64,000 nt of DNA from positions 992,001-1,056,000 of the forward strand of contig NHZP01000019.1 of NCBI GenBank assembly GCA_003313425.1. The letters run 5' to 3'. Each line of letters opens with the position of its first letter. The first letter of the stretch is position 1. This stretch comes from Pseudopyrenochaeta lycopersici. Taxonomy: Eukaryota > Ascomycota > Dothideomycetes > Pleosporales > Pseudopyrenochaetaceae. The translations under genes were made by a program, and so were the position numbers. Shown here piece after piece: positions 43,239-54,200 of this stretch. The notes below the pieces were generated by a model. That model saw only the letters and a program-made list of their open reading frames with translations. It had not been told where the DNA came from and did no database searches.

Positions 43239-46023
43239 TTAATACTTTCCATCAGGCCATAGACTCCATTGGAAATCCAGGTCGTAACCCTTGGTCTGCC
43301 CTTGTTTTCTGAATGCCATTAACTTGTACCACATTTCAATGTCTGGAAGAGCGCGACACAGCTTCTTCCGCTGGTCTTTTGACAAATTTGGCGAGAGAAT
43401 CCATCTGGCGATTGTATACATTCCGTAGGGAATGTCTCCTAATAAACAGGGCGTGCTCCACCCTGAGACTGATAGACCATGGGAAGCTTTGCCATTGTTT
43501 CTTGCTGGAGGGACTCTGAATACTTCTCCGTCAACTGCAAATCTTGAGGCGAGGCTTTCAACAAGCCAGTCGGGCGTGATCTCGCGTTTCGTTTTATCAA
43601 CGGTGTAGAGACAAAACCCGGCGTGACATTCAACAAGTATTCCGTTTGGGTACTTGCTCCAAAGTCGGTGATCAGACTTCACAATAACGCTCTCTGTCGA
43701 ACCAACATGACGTATGCCAGCCTCCATTGGTGTGCGATCCCCTCTGCAAAATCTGTCATAGGTGCACTTTACAAGGTCGTGCAAAAAGCTGGTATAGCGG
43801 GTGAAATTTTCATCGGGTCGAAATTGCAGGCTTGTTACGGCTCTTGATCGCTGACCTTTTTTAATGATGATGCGAAAAAACTTCAGTGGACTTATACATC
43901 GAACGAAGTAGCACTCTTTGGATATCGTGTTTTCGTGGCGTATAAGCGAGACAAATTCTTCTGGTGAAACAGTCGTCCAGTCCTTCCATAGCGCCGGTCG
44001 CTTGCACTTGAAAGAGGGTATCAGCATACCATATGCTTCTTTAGTAATGGCCAAGTATGTTAATTCTCGCACAAGTTCGTATCCTCGCCCTATCCAGCAA
44101 GCAATCTCAACGCAAACCAAAATTGGGCAAGACATACTCGCATGGATGGCAGGATACACGGACTCTCCAATCCATTCCTCTTCAATAGTCCTGAGCACTT
44201 GTGCATTGGGTAAGACTAAGCATTGATTTTGGGGTCCCAAGATATCTTTGATGAAGTCTTCGAACACGTATGCGTTGCGCTGCTCTTTAAAACCATGTAT
44301 GAGTGAGTTCAAGTTGTCTGCCGTGATGAAGAGACCGCGTACACGAGACTCAAGTCTCTTACCGTCCATGACCAGGCCATACTTGCTTTTGTGGAGAGGA
44401 CCTATGCACCAGTCGGCAGTGGGTTTGGTATAACTTGGGATGCAACGTTGATTTATAGCAGGATCTGTAGCGGCGATGTTTGAAACAGGCAGTGTTCCAT
44501 GAAGCCAGCCATGTACACTTTGAGGTCTGATGGACATGATATCGGTATCCTGGCTGATGGTGTAAGTGGAGTTGGCTCCCTTCCCAGCAATGCACGTCAG
44601 CTGTCGTATGATACTAGGTCGATAGATGTCACGGGCCCAGTCCAAGATGTAATCAATGATAAGGACCAGTTGAAGTGCTTCATCAATCCCAGTGATGCTT
44701 CCTTCCCAAAGCAGGATGATATTCGAAAGAGACGTTAGCAGCAGGCACAGTACACAACGCCAAGGAAAGACTCACCCAAAGCGGTCCCGACTTGTCCTCA
44801 TTCAACGTCATATAGCATCCGTATACTCTCCATGATTCGCCAATGTTGGCCATAAACCAAGAAAGCGGTCCTCCGGGTACTTTCATCCTGTTGAACTCTG
44901 CATTGTGAAGCTCGTTCTGAAGAACGAGAGCATTTCTTATTGGAAGTGCACTCTGGACTTCAATTTCATCGAAGTTGCTGCCGCCCTTGCCACTCTTTGC
45001 TTCCATTACTAAGAATGGATAGAGCAACGGCAACCCACCGCTGTCAGGGTTACAGGTGGTTTGAAGCACGTCAGCTAACATACGCGTGGGATCGGCGTCC
45101 TCTTGAGACCGTGCATCGTGAGGTTGTCGCAGTAATTTCTCCAGGTTTGCAGTAAGTTGAAGTCCATGTATGCGATCAGGCTCCTTTATCATTGCGACGG
45201 ATTGTTGCTCGAAATCTTGAGGCAGGACATTTGGCTCTTGTATTCTCGAGGAGAAAATTTCGCTCAGGCCGGTTTTGAAACTATTCGACGCGTCAGTAAC
45301 CCAACTGCATTGTTCTTAAGTACCATACATGTCTTTGGTGCTGCCCAGAGGACCGCATCTGCATGGTTCACGCCGTTGTTGGCGGTCTTTCAATGAAGTT
45401 GTTCGACTGTTACTTGCGGCTAACGCTGCTTGTATCTCAGATTGCCAAAGGCGCTTACGGCAATGTGGACTTGTTGTGGTTAGTCTTGACGTTGACTGGT
45501 GCATCTTGGGGACAATTTACCAAGCGACTTCAATCTCAAATCGCTCAAATACTCTGCCTTCAATCCTTGCTCTCCATCCGCCCTCGTTTAATCGTTCTTC
45601 TTTACACTTAATTGAAAGCTGATTTAACATGCTGGCTCTCTTTTTATTGTCAAGCTGCCATGGCTTGTTGACTGTACCAGGCGTAGGTTGTAGGCCGTAT
45701 GAAGTGAAACAGAGCTCCCCTAGCGTTTGAATGTGCTTGAAATGTTCTTGATGTACAAGAGGGACATTCCCTGGTCGATCGATCGAGAATTTGCTGGCTT
45801 GGACAACGATCCTTTGTTTTTTCATTTCTCGCCGTAAATCCCGATACCGATCATTTGCTGTTTTGGACTCTTGAGCCTTACGATTTTTTTTGTAATTACG
45901 ACCTACAGCCGCATTGTTTCCATTCGAAGCTTTTACACCGAGTACAGTCCTGGGCTTACTCCGTGAAGAACTGGGCACTGCTAATTGAGGCTTCTTCGCC
46001 TTGGGTTTCGAAACCTTAGCCAT
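43239..46023 (-). CDS. PD-(D/E)XK nuclease-like fungal protein, ~877 aa; last splice acceptor appears lost
   Basis: Exons 46023-45521, 45469-45329, 45280-44776 and a fourth reading best as 44723-43239. The N-terminus is very basic (KVSKPKAKKPQ..., NYKKNRKAQ). Exon 3 carries LLYPFLVMEAKSGKGG, where E-A-K with the upstream Asp (NPDSGG) matches the ExK core of PD-(D/E)XK-like domains seen in fungal proteins of unknown role. Exon 4 (IIDYILDWARDIYRPSIIRQL...) is open for 494 codons. In-phase joining needs an acceptor just before AATATCATCCTGCTTTGG, but the bases there are TTTCG where TTTCAG is expected. The downstream AG at 44702-44703 shifts the frame. The gene is therefore either recently broken or has a base missing in the assembly. 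Confidence 0.6.
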
Positions 46024-47224
46024 TAAAAGGGATATAATTCATTGCATATAATGTGGAAGATATTCAAGAGTAAAAACCTTGAGAAATATTTCTCAAGACC
46101 AGTCTGTAACATATAATGTGTTTGTGAAATATTCAAGTTGTATTGGAATAGGAGGCTAGATGTTCTTATTGCATGTGTAGGTTCCCCTACGAAATAAGTA
46201 ACGACGGAACCACTAGGATGTGGCTGAAACGAAGTCACAGCAGCTGCTGCTAGAATGAAGCAGGGACCATGGAGCGTGCTTTGGGGACCACCGTCGGCCT
46301 CTACATTCGGAGAAAAAACATTCTACCTTGTAGGTTCTTAGCGAGGACCATGCCTAGACAGCCCTCTCAACCACCACACTTCGTCTTCAACTTGAAAGAC
46401 TAAGAGAAGATACGGAAATTTGGAGGATGTCGTACCTCGCCATTCAAACCTACCTCAGGAGACACCTGTTTGTTGTAGCAGAATAGCTGGGATGCGCAGC
46501 GACTGTACACCCCTAATGCTGCCTTGTGCTGTATGATCATGTATGTTGACGTAGTGGGTTGTCGGATTGTTCTGACTAGCGCTGAAGAAAGTCCTGAATA
46601 CCAACAAAAACGGCCCTTTTCTCTAGGCAGCAATAGATTAGAATGAAACACTGAGATTAGGTAGGACAAGGGTTGCGGGGAGGCGCAAGCGCGGGCCGTC
46701 TTGGCCTGACTGCTTGGGAAGGTAGACAAGATGGACCGCTTCCGCGCGTTCCAACAGTTGTTGATAGACGCGCTTAGACCCGTTGTATAGTTGTATTGGT
46801 GGCTTACCATAAATGAGAAGCAGAGGGCACCTGTCGCTCTATGCTCGCTTAGAGGTTGACCGGAACGAGTCGGCATCCAAACCCTCCTGTCCTCCAGTAC
46901 TAGCTGTAGAAGAATCTCGCTTGAGACGCAGATGACAGGAGATGGTCGCAGCGACAGGTTGGGAATACTTCAACAAGGCACCATGGTGTACAGTGCTCGT
47001 AAGACAGACCGACACGAGTCAGCATACAGACTAGCCGGCCTCCTATACTGGCTGTAGAAGAATCTCGCTTAAGACGCAGATGACAGGAGATAGTCGCGGC
47101 GACAGTTTGGCAATAACTCAACAAGGTACCATGGTGTACAGTGCCCATGAGAGGTACGGTTCTACACGCTACTCATGTCATTTATACTCAACACAGACTA
47201 ATGTACATACCATGGTTACTTCAT
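46024..47224. other. Intergenic region containing a tandem duplication
   Basis: 1.2 kb; the 3' half is taken up by the 148-bp direct repeat. No coding region supported. Confidence 0.45.
46866..47148. repeat. 148-bp tandem direct repeat, two copies
   Basis: The block beginning GCTGTAGAAGAATCTCGCTT at 46903 recurs at 47051. About 95 bp after that point and ~35 bp before it are alike in both copies with scattered substitutions (about one in ten), several being G/A or C/T transitions. No terminal inverted repeats or ORF of note. Confidence 0.85.
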
Positions 47225-48668
47225 CTATGAGGCCTTTTTCTCTAATTCCATTAATCTCCTCAAGCCAGCCCTAGCATTGGCCTGGCCCTCCGCAAACCCC
47301 ATAGATTTCGCCATGCTAGCAGCTTCTTGGTACTGTTGTCGTGCTTCCTTGATTTTGCCTTCCATTTCAAAGAACTCACCTAGGTTGTGTGTCGCGACTG
47401 CACATCCAACATCGCATTCTTCGGTTCTGTCTGGTGATTTGATCGAGTTTGCGTGTACCAGGGCTTTTGTGGCCCACTGGCGTGCTTGATCGATAAGGAG
47501 TGTGCGGGGCGCGGTGTTTGTGACGGGGAAGTCGGACGGGGCGGAGGACATTGTGATGGTGGAGGAGGAGGGTGGGTTTTGTTGAACGAGGCATGTTGAG
47601 ATGTTGTTCACTGATGACAGGTCAGCTTCAGTGGATGTGATATGCGGACACAGGTAACTTACTGAGGACGACGCTGTGACATGACTTTGGTGGACACAGC
47701 TCGAGTGCTTTGACGAATAGTGGTGCTGCCAGATAGTGCGAGTCGAATTGCTCGTAATGTGTTCCTAGGGCTGCTTGGTTTAGTATATTGCGAGTGGTCG
47801 AGGGTGGAACTAGCAGTGACATACCTTCCAATGTGCCGCCCATTTCCTCGTCTGTCATCCATGGCCCCTCTCCTGTTTTCAGGCCCTCCCTTTCTCGTCT
47901 TTGTTTCTCCCCTAGCGCACTCTCCACAGCCTCCACGAGCCTCTTCTCGGCATTCTCTGGCTCATTGACATATTTGGTGTCATATAACTGCCCCAGCTTG
48001 AGGTTGATCTGCACCATATTCTTCTTCACTCTACTCCTGTTGCCGTTGTTCCAGTGCTTGTCAGAGAAGTCGTCGACCCATCTCTGGCAATCGGTACGCA
48101 TAATCTCCAAGACATCAATGGCCAAGCTGTAGTACCCTGCATCCTCAAATAGAGCAGCAATTGTGTATTTGACGCCCATGATCTCGTCGCTGAAGGGATC
48201 CATGCCCAGCTCGTCGGCGAGTGCAAGCGCCTGTCGAAAGTGCTTGTTCGCTTCGCGGATATCGAGCCATTTGCCTCGGCTGTAGAAGAGGGCCTTGCGC
48301 AGTTTCTTCGCAACTGGCTCGGGGAAATTGTGGTAGGGTTTTATTATTACATTCTTGTAGTACCACGGGATGTAGAGGAAGCAGATACCAGATACGAGGG
48401 CGATGCTAGTGGTGGTCAGCTTAGGGAAGTAGCGGCCATGTTGTGACTCTTACGCTCCAATGGCAAAAGGGAACAATATTGGGCTCTTGTGGAATTGTTC
48501 TCGGAACTGATTACGCATGGTGGAGCGATATCGTCTTCCTAGCGGCTGCTGTGCGGGTTGCCATGTTCTCGAAGGGAGCTTTGCCAATCTGTGTATTGAG
48601 GGCTGGGCTTCGCACTGCGTGAATGCACCTATCCGGCACGCAGCGCGGGGTACTGATCTGCTAGGCAT
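47225..48668 (-). CDS. Mitochondrial TPR-domain protein, 430 aa
   Basis: Exons 48668-48454, 48405-47825, 47773-47663 and 47610-47225; introns 48, 51 and 52 bp. The first exon is an Arg-rich presequence (RLAKLPSRTWQP..., PLGRRYRSTMR) and a membrane anchor follows across the splice (FPFAIGAIALVSGICFLYIPWYY). Tetratricopeptide-like helices are ALFYSRGKWLDIREANKHF, FEDAGYYSLAIDVLEIM, ALGTHYEQFDSHYLAAPLF and VATHNLGEFFEMEGKIKEA. Intron 2 is in frame and stop-free, so retention would only insert 17 residues, but splicing gives the better fit LEAALGTHYE. Probably an inner-membrane scaffold or assembly protein. Divergent from the SRAP gene by 196 bp. Confidence 0.82.
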
Positions 48669-48864
48669 GGTGCGCCGTGCAAAGGCAGGTCGATGTGAGG
48701 ACTGTGGCCGAGTGCATGACGGGACGAACTTTTAGCGGCCGTCGCGTTGGAGCTCCGCGTAGGGCTGAAAGGTCGCCGCATGACGTAGCCAATCATGGAC
48801 GCGCCGCCTTGGAGGTGCCCGCAGCGACATCCTGCCCTCGTACAGTGTCTTGAAGCACGGCAAT
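48669..48864. promoter_or_regulatory. Divergent promoter of the TPR and SRAP genes
   Basis: Only 196 bp separate the two start codons. Within it TGACGTA (CRE/ATF-like, 48781-48787) is immediately followed by CCAAT (48789-48793). The region is GC-rich and has no TATA box. The two genes could be co-regulated; sequence evidence only. Confidence 0.5.
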
Positions 48865-50444
48865 ATGTGCGGCCGGTATGCGCTGGCCTTGGTGAGCATA
48901 TGAAATTACATTCAGTATGGCATACTGCAGCTGACAGGTGCACAGCGGCCTTCGGAAGTGCGCCAACAGTTTGAGCATGCGCGGATGCCTGTTGAAGAAG
49001 CACCAGAGGACGAAGACGTACGGCAGAGCTACAACTTTGCCCCGGGCTATCACGGCCTCGTATACCGAGCAGATGGTCCCGACTATGGCAGGCAGCAGCA
49101 AGACCAGCAAGATCAGCAGGAAAGTGAGGCAGACGTCAAGCCGGAAGGCGCGACTGGGCCAACCAAGTACAAACTGCAGTCGATGCAGTGGGGTGTGTTC
49201 TTTCGCTCGGCAGTCTCTAGATAACACGGCTCACCACTTGGGCAGGTCTCGTGCCGTTCTGGACGAAGCGCAATCCTGATTATGCCTCCAAGATGAAGAC
49301 AATCAATTGCCGCGACGACTCCCTCATCGAGGACCGCGGCATGTGGACGACCATGAAGAAGAAAAAGCGGTGCATCATCGTGGCACAGGGCTTCTACGAG
49401 TGGCTCAAGAAGAACAACGGCAAAGAGAAGCTGCCGCACTTCACCAAGCGCAAGGACGGCCAGCTCATGTGCTTCGCCGGCCTCTGGGACTGTGTTCAAT
49501 TCGAGGGTGAGTATTCTTTCCTTAAATTGCGGCGCAGACCGACGGCCTGTCACGTTACATTGCGGGCCTCCAAGCCACTATTGCGACCTACACCTGCTGT
49601 GGAGCCAGTGTTTCCAGGTTCTAAGCCAGCGTGCGGCGGCTTCCCTGCCTGGTGCACCTCTTGCGGTTGTGCTGACCCTCGCGTAGACGCTGCCGAGAAG
49701 CTGTTCACCTATGCCATCATCACTACCGACTCGAACAAGCAGCTCAACTTCCTCCACGACCGGATGCCCGTCATTTTCGACAATGGCTCTGACGCCATCC
49801 GCACCTGGCTGGACCCAACCCGCACTGAGTGGAGCAACGACCTGCAAGACCTCTTGCAGCCATATTACGGCGAACTTGAGTGTTACCCGGTCAGCAAAGA
49901 CGTGGGCAAGGTAGGCAACAACTCGCCATCCTTCCTGGTTCCAATCAACAGCGCTGCGAATAAGAATAATATCGCAAACTTCTTCGGGAACCAAAGAAAA
50001 GCCGCCAAGTCCAAGCCCGATGAGCACACTGTCAGCAAGGCCGAGCATGACCTGGAGAAATCGACAGACGAACAGGGCCATGTTAAAGTTGAACACAACA
50101 TCAATGAGTCTCGTGCAACAACGGACCGAGTGGAAGGTACCGAAGATAACGCGCCATTACCTGTTCCAGTGAAGGCAGAATCACACCTCGGCGAAGAACC
50201 AAAAGGTATCAAACGAGAACGCAGCGGCGAGCATGTCCAAGGTAACACAACAGATGCTGCCCCACAACAAAAACGCAGCAAGCTGGCCGCGTCTGCATCT
50301 CCAACAAAGAGTCCCGCAAAGAAACCGTCGACACCGGCGAAGAAGCAAGGTACCAGAAGCGCCACGAGTAACGGCAGTGCAGCAAAGACTTCTTCCAAGG
50401 CTGATGGTTCGAGGAAGATAACGTCCTTTTTCAGCAACAAGTGA
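48865..50444 (+). CDS. HMCES: HMCES/YedK-type SRAP protein (abasic-site DNA-protein crosslinker), 435 aa
   Basis: Exons 48865-48891, 48931-49192, 49246-49506 and 49687-50444. The tiny first exon gives MCGRYALAL, with Cys2 as the residue that becomes the nucleophile after Met removal. SYNFAPGYHG (Asn), INCRDDSL, GFYEWLKK (Glu) and LNFLHDRMPVIF (His) complete the SRAP active site. Intron 3 is 180 nt, in frame and stop-free, so unspliced transcripts would insert 60 residues. The C-terminal ~210 residues are disordered, Lys/Ser/Pro-rich, and end in SRKITSFFSNK, which looks like a PCNA-interaction (PIP-box-like) motif lacking the Gln. By family knowledge it shields abasic sites at replication forks. 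Confidence 0.9.
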
Positions 50445-51219
50445 GCACAGTTATCACGACCAACATGCTGGGCCCGGCGAGAGCGACGATGGAACATCAT
50501 GTGCTCCAACATCGGCCATAGTGTCCATCCTCTCATCGCCCCCCTCGTCCAGACTGGCGAATGAGGTTTTTGCAGTTTTTCTGCTTGTCTGCTATAGTGC
50601 CAGCGGCAAAGACTAAACGTGACTTGCAGGATTCTCTCAGAGCATCTTGGGGTAGAGGCTACGTAACCACATCCATAATCAGGCGACAAGCGAGTTATGA
50701 AGACGTGCCTTGCCGATGATTTCGCGCTTCCGGGATGCAGTCTGGGAGATATTGCGGCACTGTCTCGCGCCCCGCGCTAATGGCGGGGATGCTGACTAGG
50801 GCCCATGTGGAGGAACTGGAACCACAAGTCTTCGTCACCTTGAGGCCTCGCAAGTCCTGCGCAACGCAAGCTGCAGCGCAACATCTTATATTTGGCCAGC
50901 CCTGCAGCTGAGCCAGTGCGATTTATTGACATCTTTTCCCAATTGAGGCTGTCGGATTGGTTCTGGTCATTCAATTTGCTTCCACGAACGTTCGACCCAC
51001 TATGTAGCGGCTTCGACAATCTGTAAAGCCATCGTTCCATCTTCGAATTCCCGGCGCTACTTTCGCATCAATTTTTTTAGACTCGCATATTCCAACGTGT
51101 AGACAGCAGCTGTGAGAGTTCGCTGTGCCTCAATGCTCAACCCCTGATCAATTTCGATCCTTCGACTTGTGTGTGGCTGAACATCGCTTCCACTTTCGAC
51201 CTCAGCGCTTTCAGCCATC
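50445..51219. other. Intergenic region
   Basis: 775 bp; 3' end of the SRAP gene and promoter of the fusion gene. No other element recognised. Confidence 0.4.
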
Positions 51220-54200
51220 ATGGTCTCCAAAATGTCGTCCTTGATGGACCTCGTGTCCCAGAACCAACCGCATTTCCAGACACATCAAGCGCTTCTCGTC
51301 ATCGGTCTGCAGAATGACTTTGTACTTCCGGATGGACGACTCCCGGTAAACATCAAAAAGGGCTTTCTCGAACGGATCCAGGTTCTGATCCCCAAGTTCC
51401 GCCAACTGAACGGCAACGTTATCTGGGTCCAAACACTCTACGAGGCAGATCGCATTGCTAATGATGCAAACACGGGCGAAGGAGATGCCCTTGTCGTCGG
51501 TGGGCTGATCGACGGCGACGAGAGCAGCACAGAGGGGGGCGATGAAGAATTAGCCAAAGACGCCAAAGATCTACCACCCGCGCAGTCAAAAACATCAAAA
51601 CACAAGCAACGGGCACTTGATCTACTCAAACGGGTTTCAGCACGCAGAAAGACGATCCCCCGGGAAGTGGCGCGAGCCTCAGCCGAGCAAGATGATGAGT
51701 TGTTTCTGCTGAAGACGGAAAAGAAGACACCGGCTTGCGTGCCCGACACCTATGGGGCGCAATTTGCAGACGTTATTGCAAGGCAGTTCGAACTACCTGC
51801 AGATATGGTCATCCGTACGACGCACTATTCAGCATTCCAAGGCACAAATCTCCTGATGACGCTGCGGGCGAAGCTAGTGACCGAGCTCTACATCTGCGGG
51901 TGCATCACGAATGTTTCTGTACTCGCAACCGTCATCGATGCAGCACGCCACGGTGTTAAAATCAATGTAATCGAAGACTGTCTGGGCTTCCGCAAGCAAT
52001 CTCGACATGATCTGGCGCTGAAACGCATGGATGAGTTTTTCGACGCGTACCTGGTCAATAGCACCGAAATTCTTGAACGAGATCCACCAGCAACGCCACC
52101 ACAGAAGCAATCAACATCACCTAATGGGTCAAGAAAAGGCTCAAAGGGTAGCGACAAGCCCATCGAAGCACTACTCGGCAAGATGTCCCTGAATGACGAT
52201 GGGCGACCTGCATCCCGCACTTCGAACCCACGCTCGCCCACCAGAGTGCTCAGTGGGAAACAGCGAACACTATCCCTCGTATCTGTTGCGGAAAGCCGTA
52301 AAACTGCTCAAAGTGCCACTGGATCCATTCCAGAGCCGATCACTGAGCCGAAAAACGAGCCAACAAACGAGCCAACAGACAAGCAGTTTGCCGATATGCT
52401 TGTGAAAGGTGCGAGTGTTGCTGGTGCTCAAGAACCGACACCCGATAAGGAGAGAAAAGAGACGAATTTGGTCAAGACCAAGATTCGAATGCGATCGAAA
52501 CCAAAGAAGAAGAAGAAAAAGGATGGAGATAATTCGAAAGAGAATGTTGAATCTGTGCCTGCAAATGGTGAGCCAAGCACGGCTGACCGCCAGGGTACGG
52601 CTGAAGCGGCCACAGCCACACAACCGGCAACATCACCGCCAACCGAACCGCAAAGAAACCCACAGATCACCAAAGCTGAAAGTACACTTAATCTACGCGA
52701 CAAAGATCTCAGGCAACAGGCGCTAAAGAGCGTTGCTTCGGTGCCTGTGTTGTCCACTAAGGCTAGTGGTGAAGAAAAGGAAAGGAACAGGCTGTCGGAT
52801 TTGTCGGACCGTGTGCGCTTGTCACTGTCCAGGGCGCCAAAGTCGGAAGCTGCGTCTGAGTCGAAAAAAGGGCCGAGTGGTGCTACTACAAAGGCAAGCT
52901 CAACGCCCGCAAAAGTGGAGGACAAGTCTACAAGACCAGTAAATGCAAAGGTTTTGGAGACGGTCGCTGCAAAACCAACTCCCGCACCATCTGTCGAAGC
53001 ACCTGTCTCAAAGACGACAGAACCTCAAGCTCCTACACGAGCTGCACCGTTAATTCCAGCACAGTCTGCAAAATCATCCACCATGGGAAAGAATTCAAAA
53101 CTTCAGTCACTTGCGACGCTGCCCGTCCTGGGTCCAGGAGACACGATTGCTGAAGGCGACTCGCGCATCATCACCGACTTCTTTCCAGCTGACCTCAATC
53201 ACCCAACCGATCCATCAAGGCCACTTAGGGACCTTATTTTCACACAACTGTACAACGAAGTGCGCTGGCAGAAGATGTTGCACCAGCAAGGCGAAGTCCC
53301 CCGACTTGTATGTTGTCAAGGGGCATTTGGTGAAGACGGCTCAATGCCAGTATATCGACATCCAACAGACCAGACCCTACCGCTACTTCACTTCTCACCA
53401 AAAGTGCAAGTAATCCGCAAGCAAGCCGAGAAACTCGTGGGTCATCCCTTGAACCATGTGCTGATACAACTGTACCGCTCAGGAAATGATTATATCTCAG
53501 AGCACTCTGACAAGACTCTGGATATCGTCAAAGGCTCCTCCATTGTCAATGTCAGTTTCGGCGCGCAACGCACAATGCGCCTTCGAACCAAAAAGACGTC
53601 AGCACCCAAGGCCGATGAGGAGAAGAAAGACGACGACAGTCAGCGCATAACCCAACGCGTCGCCATGCCACATAACTCAATGTTCGTCCTCGGTCTCAAA
53701 TCCAACGAAAAATGGCTCCACGGAATCATGGCAGACAAACGTCTTATCTCTGAGCGCAGTGAGCCCGAAACTGCATTTAACGGTATCCGCATTAGCCTGA
53801 CCTTCCGCCACATCGGGACCTTCCTTGACGCCAAAGAAAGCACGATATGGGGCCAAGGCGCAACAGCAAAAGAGCATCGCGATGCAGCTGACGTGATCAA
53901 CGGCGACGAAGAGGAAAACGAGCGCCTAATTCGCGCTTTTAGTCGGGAAAATCACCAAAACGAATTCCCCTGGGACGAACACTACGGCCCGGGTTTCGAC
54001 GTTTTGCATCTCCATCCCCCTTCTGCTGACCAGCCTATCTTGTTTGCATCAAACAACAACATCGAAACTCGTCAAGCCCAGATGTGTCTCTCAGAAGCAA
54101 AGATAGCCTATACCCTGATTGATGCGCCAGCGCTAGAGAAGGCATTCGAAGTTGACCGCCAAGTCGCGTTTCGAGATAACGACGTACTACATACTGAAGT

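Noticed and set aside
52428..52925. 165-codon ORF antisense to the fusion gene linker
   Set aside because: Low-complexity shadow of the disordered Lys/Glu-rich linker.
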